NCBI GenBank assembly: GCA_017467185.1
Contig: JAFTSS010000028.1
Coordinates: 90,402 to 154,401 of the forward strand
Direction: 5' to 3'
Length of the DNA: 64,000 nt
Source of the DNA: Paludibacteraceae bacterium
Lineage (GTDB): Bacteria > Bacteroidota > Bacteroidia > Bacteroidales > Paludibacteraceae
This document shows positions 1 to 10,146 of the stretch, piece by piece. Under the pieces are notes generated by a model that searched no databases, was not told the origin of the DNA, and was given only the letters and a program-made list of their open reading frames with translations. Numbering within the stretch: the first letter of the stretch is position 1; the number at the start of each line of letters is the position of its first letter. Position numbers and translations under genes: made by a program.

Positions 1-3000
1 ATTTGACTGTTGGTAAAATCACAGGTACTTCGGTTGCTGTAGAATGGGCAGGCTCGTTTGATGCAGTGAAATATAATGTGAGAATTTCTAACAAACCTTT
101 GTCGGTTCGCCAATTGTTGGGTGTAGAGTCTACTGATGCTGAAATTAAAGATTTTCAGGCTGATGGTGCTGAATATTCTATGGAAATTACGGGTTTAGAA
201 CCTGCTACAGAATATTATTTCTATGTACAATCTGAGTGTGTTGGCGAAAATAGTGATTGGAGTGATGGTTTTCAATTTACAACTTCGGAGATGATTATGC
301 TTCCATATTATGAAACGTTTAATATGGATTATATCGAAAACACTACATCTTCGGTAGAAAATTGGTTTGCTTATTCATCAAAATCACGTGCAGTGCCACC
401 TTTTGTTAATACACATCAAACCAAAAGTAATAGATTGAAATATTCGCCTGACTCAACAACGGCGCTTTTCTTCCACGGAGCTCTTGATACCGAAACTGCT
501 ATTGGTGCTAAAGGTTATGCTTATGCTTGTGTACCTGAAATCTTTATCGATAGTATCAAACGTCTACAACTCTCATTCTGGACTATCAATTATGTTACAG
601 ATGGTTTGGTTCCTATGGGCGATGCTTGCAAAATTTTAGTGGGTGTAATGTCAGACCCTTCAAACAAGAAAACCTTTGTGCCTGTAGATACTGTTGAAAT
701 TAAGTCGGTAGCTGATTTTGAAGAGGTGTTTGTTACTTTTGAAAATTATGAGGGCGATGGTAAGTATATCACATTTATGTCGGAGTTTAGCGTGAAAAAT
801 GCTTTCGTAATTGATAATTTGTTGATAGAAGAAATTCCTACAACGCCTAAAGCTAATATTAAAGTTAAGTTGCCTCAAGCAGAAGCGCTCGAAGTTGAAT
901 TCTTGGAGGAGAAATCGGCACAATATGAGGTGATGGTTTCTAATGTGTTGTTGAAAACTTCTAATATTGATAACAAAAAAGTTGTTGCTCGTGAAATATT
1001 TAATTCAGAAAATTGTCGTATAGAGGGATTGTATCCTTGGGTGAATTATTATGTTTACGGACGTCATATTAATGATGGTGACACTGGAGCTTGGAGTAAT
1101 CCAGTACCTGTGTTGATGCCAGAAAAATTCTACAATTCACCAACAACAGTGGTGTTTGATATTAATACATTTGATTTAGCAACATTCTACAATCCTGGAA
1201 AATCTACTTATAAATTGGCTAATGGATTGTTGACTTTGTCTAATAATTCAGTTTTCCCAGAGTCAACAGAACAGTGGTGGGAAAAAGAGGCTCGTACTCG
1301 TTGGGAATTACACATGGAAGTTCGTAATAAGGCAGATTATCAGTTGATAATTTTCCCTGAAATGATTAATCCAAAGCAGACTAAAATTTCTTTTTATGCA
1401 ACTCGACATCTTATTGAACCTGCAACTTTTGCCGTAGGTATTATGTCTGATGCAAATGATCCTGAGTCATTCCAACCATTAGATACTATAACTATTGCTA
1501 GTATGACTAAGGATAATTATCAATCTTATTCGTATGATTTAAGTGAGTATAATTTTGAGGGTCGATTTTTTGCTATAAAGTTGGCATACGCATATACTAA
1601 TGCTTGGTCTCACTTGTGGATTGATGATGTTCGTTTTTATGAAAATAGTAGTTGTGGCGAACCTTTTGACCTTAAATCTGAAGTTAATGGTGATAAAGCA
1701 ACTATTTCTTGGAAAAATAATGGTGCATCTTCTTGGAATGTTGTCGTTACAACAACTGAATATTCGGCTGACGAAATTGATAATTTAACTCCTGATAAAT
1801 ATTTCTTAAAACAATCTACTGAGACAAATAATATTACAATTTCAGGATTAAATACTGCAGAAAAAACTTATTATTATTATGTGCAGTCTAATTGTGAAGG
1901 TGAAGTAAGTATTTGGACTCTACCTGAATCATTTACAACTGAATGTCTTGCAGTGGAGAATATTCCTTATACAATGGATTTTGATGATCCAGAATGGATT
2001 GTAGATGCTTCAAGAAGGGGTTTTTCTGTTCCTTGTCTTTTTACAAAACAAACTGAGTTTGTGGATAATAGTATTGATGTTACATTTTATTATCCTCATT
2101 TGTCGAATACAATTAAATTTACTGGCGAAAAATCTCTTGTATTAGGTTATAATAGTTATATCGCTTTCCCTGAATTTAATACAGCTATTACCGATCTTCA
2201 AATTGCATTTTCTATGCTTGCTGATTCTTTGTCGCATGCAGTTGAAGTTGGTGTTATGACTGATAATTCTAATATAGCAACGTTCGTTCCTGTTGATACT
2301 ATTGAGGCTAATACTGATTGGAGTAAGCATACAGTAAACTTTAAATCGTATGTTGGTAGCGGTAAACATATTGCTATTCGTACTATTGGTGTAACAAATA
2401 TGAATTATATTGATAATGTTGTTGTTTCTCGTGCCTCTAATGATGGTGATGATGATGGTGGCAATGATGGCGGAAATGATGGTGGTGGCGATGGTGATGA
2501 TGACGAAGAAGATAAACCTTATGTCAATCCATGTGCAGCTCCTCGTAATATATCAATTTCAGATGTAACAAAACAAACAGCAACTATTTCTTGGTCTTCT
2601 ACTGCAGGTGTTTATAATTTAATAATTTCTGCTCGTGAATTAGGTGAGGAGGAATATACTACTGTTGTTCAAGGTGGTGATGTTTTGGTTGTAGAAAGAA
2701 AATATACACAATCATCATATAATCTAACAAATCTTAAATCAAATAGACCTTATCATATTTACATTCAGGCTATATGTTCCGATACAACTCAAAGCGATTG
2801 GGTAGTAGAGCATTTCTATACAGAATGTGATTTGATTAATGTATCAGAAGGTTTGATTGAATCTTTCGATTATTATGGTGTAGGTCAGGGAGTGAAACCT
2901 GGTTGTTATATGGTTGGTAATTTAACCGAAGGGGCATCTGCTACAAATATTCCTTATTGTTCTAACGAGTGGTCAAATAGTGGTGATGTTTCTTTAGTGT

Positions 3001-6000
3001 TGAAGTCAACAATATCAGCTAATGGAGCTTATGCGATTACTCCAGAAATTGATGTAGATTCAATTTCTCGTTATCGTATAAAATTCCATGCCTCTGTTGG
3101 AAATTATGCATCTTCTCAATATGTTTGTAAATTAGCTGTTGCTATTATTACAGACCCTAATGATCTTGGGTCGCGTGAAGAAATTGCGACATTGAATATA
3201 CGCCCAGGTGATGGTTTAGATTATGTGGTGTACTTTGATGAATATACAGGAGATGCTTATGGTGATTATGGTCGTTATGTGATGTTTTTATCAGAATTTA
3301 CTAAGAGTAATGTTGTATTTATTGATGATGTTGTTATCGAACCTATTCCAGAATGTGCAGCTCCAAAAGTGCAAGAAGTAAATTCTACTTCAAATAGTAT
3401 AGAGCTTCAATTATATGGAGGTAAAGCTCCATATCAAGTGAAATATTTGGTAGGTGAAAATTCGCAAGAATCATTTGATGCTACTCAAGCACAAGTTGTT
3501 ACCGATGGTAAGTTAGAAATTAAAAATTTGGCTCCTAATACCGATTGTTATTTAATCGTACGTTCTTCTTGCGAAAATGGTGCTTATGGCGAATGGTCGC
3601 CAGTGATGTGTTTTACATCAGCTCAATTGAATGAGGTTGATTTACCTTATTATGATTCATTCTCTCAAAATCGCTATGTGGGTGAATATTTTAATCCTCT
3701 TGATTGGATAGGATATTATATTGTTGATGATAATGATGGACAGTATCGTTATCCTTCGTTGGCAGTTGATAATGGTGTAAATAAAGTGGTATATCTCTAT
3801 TCTGCTGATGCTGCACAATCTACTTATTTAGTTTCACCTCGCATAAAAGTTGATTCTTTAAGTAAATGTCAAGTTTCATTTAGATACAAACCTGATGTTG
3901 AATTAGCTAAATCTCAACGTGCAATCGTTGTAGGTGTGGTTTCTAATGTCTCTTCTCGTTCGATGATTCAGACTACATTTACTCCTATTGATACAATTAT
4001 CGTAAATGGAACTTTACAATATGATCATATTGTTCTTTCATTGGCAGATTATTCTGGTAGCGGAAAATATATTGCATTTAAATCAGATCATGATCTAAAT
4101 AGAGCAAAAGTTACGGACAAAGGTGGCACTATGGGTGGGTTCTATATTGATGATGTATTGGTAGAATTGATACCAACATGTCAACGTCCTACAGATTTCC
4201 GTTTGAAGTCACTTGGTGATACTTATGCAGAGTTTATATTCTCTCATAGTGGTGCAATTAAATATGATGTTAAGTATGGAGTCGCTGGTTTTGATGTAGA
4301 AACTGAGGGTTCTACTATATCTGTAACAGATACTATATTTACTGTTTCAGGATTGCAACCTAATACAAGTTATGATTTCTATGTTCGAGCACATTGTTCT
4401 GCGAATGATCTCTCTGGTTGGTCTTTGTGCGAAACTTATACTACTTTCGAAGTCCCAGTTTCAGAGTTCCCTTACGAAAATAAATTTGATAATCAAGCAG
4501 AGAATGCTTTGTGGAAAAATTCAGCCACTAATTCGCAACTCTCAACTATCAATAAATGGTATATCAACGATTCGCTCTATGTTTCTTCAAATGATGGTTG
4601 TTCGGCTATTTATAAAAAAGAACCAACTAAAACATGGGCATATCGTACATTTGATTTGAAAGCAGGGGTTTATACCGTTTCGTTTGATTGGAAGGCTAAG
4701 GGTGATGCTACAGATTATATGAGAGTATTTTTGATTCCAGCTTTGTCTCAATTTGAAGAAGGTAGTTCTACTATTTATAATTTCGATGGCTCAATCGTTA
4801 CTCTTACTGCAGCTAAACAAACTTATCCAGAAAATTGGATTGATTTAGGTCGTGATGGTAATGTATTTAATTCAGCATCTTATTGGAGTACTTATTCAAA
4901 AACGTTTATGATTACCCCTGAAATGGCAGGCTTCTATCGTTTGGCTGTTTATTGGGAAAATGATGATGTTGTTAATTCTAATACATTGTCTGCTGCTATT
5001 GATAATCTTGTCGTTGAAAAATCTTCTTGTGCATATCCATACAAACTTGATATTGAAGATATAAATTCTACGTTTATTGTTCTCGGTTGGCAACCTGTTG
5101 GTAATATTCCTACTTCTTATAATGTAGTTGCGCTTACTAAGGAGTTGACACCAGACGATGTAAATGCTAAAAAATATACTGTATTTGATACTATTGTAAC
5201 TGAAAATGTTGCTCGTATAGGAAATTTGGTTGCGAATACCGACTATTATATCTACGTACAAGCAAATTGTGATGGCGCCGACGATTTGAGCCTTTGGTCT
5301 GAGGTTTATAAATTTACAACCCCTTGCGACCCTAAGCCTCTTGGCACTGTATTCTCGTTTGAATTAGAGGAGGGTTATAACTTGCCTAATTATAATAATG
5401 GCGAACCAAACACTTCTTATCGTGTTCCTGATTGTTTTGTTAGTGGACATGAAAATAGCGAAGAATTCCCTTATATTAAAGAGAATACTGTTTCTTATCC
5501 TCACATGTACACAAGTGGTATATATCAAATTGCTCGTACGGGTAAATATGCTTTGAAATTCTATTCTGATGCAACAGAGGAAGTTGGTGCATATATTTCT
5601 ATGCCATTGATTGATGGAAACTTCGATGAATTGCAAGTAACATTCTGGATGCGTCCGTTTGGAGCTATAAAAGGAACTGACAATATAGACCACACAGGTT
5701 TGAATGCTGTCTTTGCACGTAAAATCACTGTTGGTACAATGACTAATCCTGATGACCCATCTTCTTTTGTGCCTTTGCAAGTGTTATCTTATCCATATAC
5801 AACCGAAGATGCTAACATGGCGCATGGACAATTTGTATATGACGACCCTGAGGGTCATAACTATTGGCGTAAACATTCGGTTCTACTTAAAGGGGCTAAG
5901 GGTAAATTCATTACTTTTAAAAATGAATATTACGACGGAAAAGAATGTAATCAAATGTATATTGATGATGTTGTAGTTGATTATGTTTCGGATTGTATGG

Positions 6001-8084
6001 TTCCTACATCTTTGATGGTAGAGGAAGCTACTGCGACTACTGCACGTCTCAACGCAACAACCAATGGTAGTTCTGGATATGAAGTTCAATTGTCACTTAA
6101 AGAAGATTTCCGTGAAATTTGGCGTACTGATATGATAGATACTTTCCCTGTTCAGTTGGAGAATCTTTTGCCAGGGCAAGACTATTATGTTCGTGCTCGA
6201 CAAGTTTGTGGCGAAACAAATAAGTCAGAATGGTCGTCTGCAACTAATTGCATTACTGCTTATTCTACTTTGTATTCTACTAATTTATTAGGTACTTTCA
6301 ATACTAAATCTTTCACTCCACGCCATTGGCAACGTTCTTGTGGTGTTAGTGCTACAGAAATTTTTGACAAAACAGGTAGTGCTATGATTACAGATGCAAC
6401 GAGTCCTCTTGGTTGGACTGTTCAAGATGGTCATTTGGCTACTTATGTTACTTCGTTCCAAACACGTGAAACAAACCCTTATTGTTGGATATTCTCGCCT
6501 TCTATAGAGTTGCCTCAAGGAGAAAATAGGCTGATGCTTACTTTAGCTCTTACCGACGATGATGGTGTTCATAAACCAGATTCTACTTTGAGTAATGTTG
6601 ATGATAAATTTTATGTCGTTGTTTCTGATGATAATGGTCGTAGTTGGGTAGAATCTAATAAGTATGTTTGGGCTAATAGTGGTAATGCTGATTTTGATTA
6701 TAATGCAATCCCTCATACAGGTGGAGTTTATGAGGTGGACTTGTCTAAATATAGTGGTAAAGTTATTAGACTTGCATTTTATTCAGAATGTCGTTCGGCT
6801 GTAACTTCTCAATTACATTTGAGTAATATACGTATTAATTCTGTAGTACAAAAGGATGTTAAATCAACTATTTGCGAGACAGAAGATTATCTTTATGATA
6901 ATTTTATTAAATTGTCTTCTGAATTGAATATTGGAGAAAATACCTTTACTTATTACGGATATGCCAATGAAGTTACACAAGAGGATACTATTTACAACAT
7001 AACCGTTGATGTTATGCCTATGTCGGTAACTACATTTAATGAAGATTTATGTAGTGGTGATGTCTATGCTCAACATAATTTCAATAATTTGAATAGAGCA
7101 GGTACTTATAAGCAAAAATTGACCTCTCATATTGGTTGTGATTCGGTTGTTGTTGTTAATATAGATGTGAATCCTGTTCCTGAAGTCGTATTTACAGATA
7201 CTATTTGTTTTGGTAGTGTATATAATTGGAATGGAAAAGAGTACAATCGTACTGGTATGTATGTTGATACTTTGATGTCAACTATAACGGGTTGCGATTC
7301 TATTGTTACATTGTTGTTGAACGTTAAAGATGCACCTCTTGTGGATTTGAATGTTAATATATGTAGCGGACAAACATATACTTTTGGTTCTCGAGTCCTT
7401 TCTGAATCGGGAGTTTACACCGAAACATTCAAAACTTTAGAAGGTTGTGATTCGGTTGTAACTTTAACTCTTAATGTTGCAGATGATTTCCGAACTATAT
7501 TGAATGAGTTTATCTGTGAAGGGGAAACATTTACTGGGCACGGATTTAAGGGTATTCCTAAGTCTGGTGTCTATACATTGCCTTTAGTTTCTTCAGGTGG
7601 TTGTGATAGTACTATAGTGTTAAATCTTATTCTTTTGGATGATGATACGGTTGAAGTCAAACAAAGAATAACCTTAGATGATTTGCCTTACACTTTCATG
7701 GATATGGTTTATGATATTAATACTCCTGCAGGAGTATATGAAGAAGAATTCTTTGCAGAAGCAGAAAATTGTTCAGCTGTAGTTAAGTTTGTCCTTGAAA
7801 TTGAAGACGATGTTGCCGTTGACAATATTAAAACTTCAGATTTAGTGTTATATCCTAATCCAGTGGCTTTAGGTGAAACTATTTACATTGGAGGAGAATT
7901 TTCTCCTAGTGAATTATCTGGCATGCAAATAGAAATTTATTCTATGTTGGGACAATTAGTTACTCAATTTACCCCTATTTCAGGACCTATTATGGTTGAT
8001 GATTTGTCGGAACGAGGTGTTTATATCGTACGATTGATATTGGGCGATGGCACAATACATCAAGGTAAGATTATCGTTAATTGA
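1..8084 (+). CDS. Giant T9SS-exported surface protein, FN3/cleaved-adhesin modules (5' end outside window)
   Basis: This is the 3' part of a giant secreted protein; 2693 residues are visible. The frame is open at the left edge, and alignment by eye to the three full paralogues in this window (starts 22198, 46687, 55388) says about 200 N-terminal residues, including the signal peptide and first adhesin module, are missing. The visible part alternates fibronectin III-like modules (ending in patterns such as TEYYFYVQSEC) with eight jelly-roll modules of the cleaved-adhesin/choice-of-anchor-J type (aromatic-rich start, VGVMSDP, IDDV near the end). An Asp/Gly linker lies at residues about 811-840. 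Four stalk repeats with GCDS follow (about nt 7030-7640). The last 80 residues are a T9SS type A sorting domain (LYPNP, then GVYIVRL and a basic end). The T9SS class and surface location follow from family knowledge; adhesion is inference. No catalytic domain is visible. Confidence 0.85.
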   Translation, partial: LTVGKITGTSVAVEWAGSFDAVKYNVRISNKPLSVRQLLGVESTDAEIKDFQADGAEYSMEITGLEPATEYYFYVQSECVGENSDWSDGFQFTTSEMIMLPYYETFNMDYIENTTSSVENWFAYSSKSRAVPPFVNTHQTKSNRLKYSPDSTTALFFHGALDTETAIGAKGYAYACVPEIFIDSIKRLQLSFWTINYVTDGLVPMGDACKILVGVMSDPSNKKTFVPVDTVEIKSVADFEEVFVTFENYEGDGKYITFMSEFSVKNAFVIDNLLIEEIPTTPKANIKVKLPQAEALEVEFLEEKSAQYEVMVSNVLLKTSNIDNKKVVAREIFNSENCRIEGLYPWVNYYVYGRHINDGDTGAWSNPVPVLMPEKFYNSPTTVVFDINTFDLATFYNPGKSTYKLANGLLTLSNNSVFPESTEQWWEKEARTRWELHMEVRNKADYQLIIFPEMINPKQTKISFYATRHLIEPATFAVGIMSDANDPESFQPLDTITIASMTKDNYQSYSYDLSEYNFEGRFFAIKLAYAYTNAWSHLWIDDVRFYENSSCGEPFDLKSEVNGDKATISWKNNGASSWNVVVTTTEYSADEIDNLTPDKYFLKQSTETNNITISGLNTAEKTYYYYVQSNCEGEVSIWTLPESFTTECLAVENIPYTMDFDDPEWIVDASRRGFSVPCLFTKQTEFVDNSIDVTFYYPHLSNTIKFTGEKSLVLGYNSYIAFPEFNTAITDLQIAFSMLADSLSHAVEVGVMTDNSNIATFVPVDTIEANTDWSKHTVNFKSYVGSGKHIAIRTIGVTNMNYIDNVVVSRASNDGDDDGGNDGGNDGGGDGDDDEEDKPYVNPCAAPRNISISDVTKQTATISWSSTAGVYNLIISARELGEEEYTTVVQGGDVLVVERKYTQSSYNLTNLKSNRPYHIYIQAICSDTTQSDWVVEHFYTECDLINVSEGLIESFDYYGVGQGVKPGCYMVGNLTEGASATNIPYCSNEWSNSGDVSLVLKSTISANGAYAITPEIDVDSISRYRIKFHASVGNYASSQYVCKLAVAIITDPNDLGSREEIATLNIRPGDGLDYVVYFDEYTGDAYGDYGRYVMFLSEFTKSNVVFIDDVVIEPIPECAAPKVQEVNSTSNSIELQLYGGKAPYQVKYLVGENSQESFDATQAQVVTDGKLEIKNLAPNTDCYLIVRSSCENGAYGEWSPVMCFTSAQLNEVDLPYYDSFSQNRYVGEYFNPLDWIGYYIVDDNDGQYRYPSLAVDNGVNKVVYLYSADAAQSTYLVSPRIKVDSLSKCQVSFRYKPDVELAKSQRAIVVGVVSNVSSRSMIQTTFTPIDTIIVNGTLQYDHIVLSLADYSGSGKYIAFKSDHDLNRAKVTDKGGTMGGFYIDDVLVELIPTCQRPTDFRLKSLGDTYAEFIFSHSGAIKYDVKYGVAGFDVETEGSTISVTDTIFTVSGLQPNTSYDFYVRAHCSANDLSGWSLCETYTTFEVPVSEFPYENKFDNQAENALWKNSATNSQLSTINKWYINDSLYVSSNDGCSAIYKKEPTKTWAYRTFDLKAGVYTVSFDWKAKGDATDYMRVFLIPALSQFEEGSSTIYNFDGSIVTLTAAKQTYPENWIDLGRDGNVFNSASYWSTYSKTFMITPEMAGFYRLAVYWENDDVVNSNTLSAAIDNLVVEKSSCAYPYKLDIEDINSTFIVLGWQPVGNIPTSYNVVALTKELTPDDVNAKKYTVFDTIVTENVARIGNLVANTDYYIYVQANCDGADDLSLWSEVYKFTTPCDPKPLGTVFSFELEEGYNLPNYNNGEPNTSYRVPDCFVSGHENSEEFPYIKENTVSYPHMYTSGIYQIARTGKYALKFYSDATEEVGAYISMPLIDGNFDELQVTFWMRPFGAIKGTDNIDHTGLNAVFARKITVGTMTNPDDPSSFVPLQVLSYPYTTEDANMAHGQFVYDDPEGHNYWRKHSVLLKGAKGKFITFKNEYYDGKECNQMYIDDVVVDYVSDCMVPTSLMVEEATATTARLNATTNGSSGYEVQLSLKEDFREIWRTDMIDTFPVQLENLLPGQDYYVRARQVCGETNKSEWSSATNCITAYSTLYSTNLLGTFNTKSFTPRHWQRSCGVSATEIFDKTGSAMITDATSPLGWTVQDGHLATYVTSFQTRETNPYCWIFSPSIELPQGENRLMLTLALTDDDGVHKPDSTLSNVDDKFYVVVSDDNGRSWVESNKYVWANSGNADFDYNAIPHTGGVYEVDLSKYSGKVIRLAFYSECRSAVTSQLHLSNIRINSVVQKDVKSTICETEDYLYDNFIKLSSELNIGENTFTYYGYANEVTQEDTIYNITVDVMPMSVTTFNEDLCSGDVYAQHNFNNLNRAGTYKQKLTSHIGCDSVVVVNIDVNPVPEVVFTDTICFGSVYNWNGKEYNRTGMYVDTLMSTITGCDSIVTLLLNVKDAPLVDLNVNICSGQTYTFGSRVLSESGVYTETFKTLEGCDSVVTLTLNVADDFRTILNEFICEGETFTGHGFKGIPKSGVYTLPLVSSGGCDSTIVLNLILLDDDTVEVKQRITLDDLPYTFMDMVYDINTPAGVYEEEFFAEAENCSAVVKFVLEIEDDVAVDNIKTSDLVLYPNPVALGETIYIGGEFSPSELSGMQIEIYSMLGQLVTQFTPISGPIMVDDLSERGVYIVRLILGDGTIHQGKIIVN
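2437..2520 (+). other. Asp/Gly-rich low-complexity linker inside the giant protein
   Basis: About 28 residues made almost only of Asp, Gly, Asn and then Glu/Asp sit between an adhesin module ending in IDNVVVS and the FN3 module starting at CAAPRNI. The DNA is a run of GATGGT-like triplets. The other three giant paralogues have no such linker at the equivalent place. It is probably a flexible spacer, and such acidic runs can bind calcium, but that is inference. Confidence 0.8.
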
Positions 8085-8104
8085 TGAATATTGTTATAAA
8101 TACA

Positions 8105-8139
8105 AGAAGGTAAGCCCTTTGGTTTGCCTTCTTTTTTTG
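8105..8139 (+). terminator. Rho-independent terminator after the first giant gene
   Basis: GAAGGTAAGCC, loop CTTT, GGTTTGCCTTC, then a T run. The stem is 11 bp with two G-U pairs and starts about 20 bases after the stop codon. Confidence 0.85.
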
Positions 8140-8293
8140 TGTAGTTTGCTTTTTTATTGTTAAAAAACATGTTTTTTTAGATGCCTTTTGTTTTGTTTGT
8201 ATTTGTAACTTATTGATTGTTATTTGTTTGTGTGTTATTTTGATATTTATGTTTTTTTTTGATTTTTTGTTTTTTTACTTCAAAATATTTTTG

Positions 8294-8301
8294 TAAATTT
8301 G
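8294..8301 (+). promoter_or_regulatory. Bacteroidota-type -7 element (TAAATTTG) for pckA
   Basis: TAAATTTG matches the TAnnTTTG consensus and is followed by GC, as at most other promoters here. The best TTTG upstream is about 24 bases away, longer than the usual 19-21. It leaves a leader of about 80 bases before the pckA ATG. The rest of the 8140-8388 gap is AT-rich and shows no gene. Confidence 0.6.
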
Positions 8302-8388
8302 CAATGTGAACAACAAGGGGCTTTTGGTAAGCTTTTTGCATCACATATAAAAACATAAATTATTAACATTTTAAATATATTAAAAATT

Positions 8389-9990
8389 ATGGCAAATCTT
8401 GATTTAGCTAAGTATGGTATTACTGGAGCTGTTGAAGTACTCCACAACCCATCTTACGATGTTCTTTTCGCAGAAGAAACTAAACCAGGTCTTGAAGGCT
8501 TTGATAAAGGTCAGGTAACTGAGCTTGGTGCTGTTAACGTTATGACAGGCGTTTACACTGGTCGTTCTCCTAAAGACAAATTCTTCGTTATGGACGAAGT
8601 AAGCAAAAATACTGTATGGTGGACTTCTGACGAATACAAAAACGACAACAAACCAGTTTCACAAGAAACTTGGAATTCTCTTAAAGAACTTGCAGTTAAG
8701 GAGCTTTCTAACAAAAAATTATATGTAGTTGATACTTTCTGTGGTGCTAATGCAAACTCTCGTCTTAAAGTACGTTTCATCATGGAAGTAGCATGGCAAG
8801 CTCACTTTGTGACTAACATGTTCATTCGTCCAACTGCTGAAGAACTTGCTAACTATGGCGAACCTGATTTCGTTGTATTCAATGCTTCTAAAGCTAAAGT
8901 TGAAAACTACAAAGAACTCGGCCTTAACTCTGAAACTGCTGTAGTATTCAACCTTACAAGCCGCGAGCAAGTTATCATCAACACATGGTATGGTGGTGAG
9001 ATGAAAAAAGGTATGTTCTCTATCATGAACTATCTTCTCCCTCTCCGTGGTATGGCTTCTATGCACTGCTCAGCTAACACTAACGAAAAAGGCGAAACTG
9101 CTATCTTCTTCGGTCTTTCTGGTACTGGTAAAACTACTCTTTCTACTGACCCTAAACGTCAACTCATCGGTGACGACGAGCATGGTTGGGACGACGAAGG
9201 TATCTTCAACTTCGAAGGTGGTTGCTACGCTAAAGTTATCAACCTCGACAAAGATAGCGAACCTGATATCTACAACGCTATCCGTCGCGATGCTCTTCTC
9301 GAAAACGTTACAGTTGACAAAAATGGTAAAATCGACTTCGCAGATAAGAGCGTGACAGAAAACACTCGCGTTTCTTACCCAATCCACCACATTAACAACA
9401 TTCAACCAGGTTCAAAAGCTCCTGCTGCTAAGAAAGTTATCTTCCTTTCTGCTGACGCATTCGGTGTATTGCCTCCAGTATCTATTTTGTCTCCAGAACA
9501 AACTCAATACTACTTCCTTTCTGGTTTCACAGCTAAATTGGCTGGTACTGAACGTGGTATCACTGAACCAACACCTACTTTCTCAGCTTGCTTTGGTGCA
9601 GCATTCCTTTCACTCCACCCAACTAAATACGGTGAAGAACTCGTTAAGAAAATGCAAGCTTCTGGCGCAACTGCTTACCTCGTAAACACTGGTTGGAATG
9701 GTACAGGCAAACGTATCTCTATTAAAGATACTCGTGGTATCATCGATGCAATCCTCGACGGTTCTATTGACAAAGCTCCAACAAAAACTATTCCTATGTT
9801 CGACTTTGTAGTTCCAACAGAATTGCCTAACGTAGATCCAAAAATCCTCGACCCACGCGACACTTACGAATGTGCTTGCCAATGGGAAGAAAAAGCAAAA
9901 GACCTCGCTGGCCGCTTCATCAAAAACTTCGAGAAATTTACAGGCAACGAAGCTGGTAAAGCTCTCGTAACTGCTGGTCCAAAATTATAA
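8389..9990 (+). CDS. pckA: Phosphoenolpyruvate carboxykinase (ATP)
   Basis: The enzyme interconverts oxaloacetate plus ATP and phosphoenolpyruvate plus CO2 plus ADP in the cytoplasm. In Bacteroidales it commonly runs in the CO2-fixing direction, feeding the fumarate/succinate fermentation branch. The 533-residue length fits the ATP-dependent family. Near residue 241 is the nucleotide-binding loop [11 protein letters not shown], followed by the metal-binding [18 protein letters not shown] near residue 57 is the family's substrate-side signature, and [11 protein letters not shown] follows the kinase loop. The gene uses many C-ending codons (AAC, GAC, TTC, CTC) unlike the giant surface genes around it, which suggests high expression. 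It is monocistronic, with its own promoter element and a strong terminator. The ATG start fits the known N-terminus of the family. Confidence 0.98.
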   Translation: MANLDLAKYGITGAVEVLHNPSYDVLFAEETKPGLEGFDKGQVTELGAVNVMTGVYTGRSPKDKFFVMDEVSKNTVWWTSDEYKNDNKPVSQETWNSLKELAVKELSNKKLYVVDTFCGANANSRLKVRFIMEVAWQAHFVTNMFIRPTAEELANYGEPDFVVFNASKAKVENYKELGLNSETAVVFNLTSREQVIINTWYGGEMKKGMFSIMNYLLPLRGMASMHCSANTNEKGETAIFFGLSGTGKTTLSTDPKRQLIGDDEHGWDDEGIFNFEGGCYAKVINLDKDSEPDIYNAIRRDALLENVTVDKNGKIDFADKSVTENTRVSYPIHHINNIQPGSKAPAAKKVIFLSADAFGVLPPVSILSPEQTQYYFLSGFTAKLAGTERGITEPTPTFSACFGAAFLSLHPTKYGEELVKKMQASGATAYLVNTGWNGTGKRISIKDTRGIIDAILDGSIDKAPTKTIPMFDFVVPTELPNVDPKILDPRDTYECACQWEEKAKDLAGRFIKNFEKFTGNEAGKALVTAGPKL

Positions 9991-10016
9991 TTCACAAATT
10001 ATAAATCAAAATAAAT

Positions 10017-10056
10017 AAAAATCTCTTATCTTAGGCTTAAGGTAAGAGATTTTTTG
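10017..10056 (+). terminator. Rho-independent terminator of pckA
   Basis: ATCTCTTATCTTA, loop GGC, TTAAGGTAAGAGAT, then six T. The stem is long and A-rich on its 5' side, so it may work in both directions. It starts about 30 bases after the pckA stop. Confidence 0.88.
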
Positions 10057-10064
10057 TAAAATAA

Positions 10065-10096
10065 TTTGCTTGTTTAATATTATTTTATTACTTTTG
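10065..10096 (+). promoter_or_regulatory. Bacteroidota-type promoter (TTTG-N20-TACTTTTG)
   Basis: TTTG at 10065-10068, 20 bases, then TACTTTTG at 10089-10096. Both boxes and the spacing match the Bacteroidota vegetative consensus. The start codon of the next gene follows about 50 bases downstream. Confidence 0.8.
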
Positions 10097-10146
10097 CACT
10101 TCAAAATAAATTTTTATTCATTTCAAACCAATAAAATTAATAGTCT

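Noticed and set aside
4896..5780. Minus-strand open frames of 120-140 codons inside the giant surface genes
   Set aside because: Low-complexity peptides rich in Ile, Asn and Tyr with no starts or motifs, as expected from AT-rich antisense DNA.
8553..9882. Several minus-strand open frames within pckA
   Set aside because: They mirror the codon pattern of a highly conserved gene on the other strand and show no family features.
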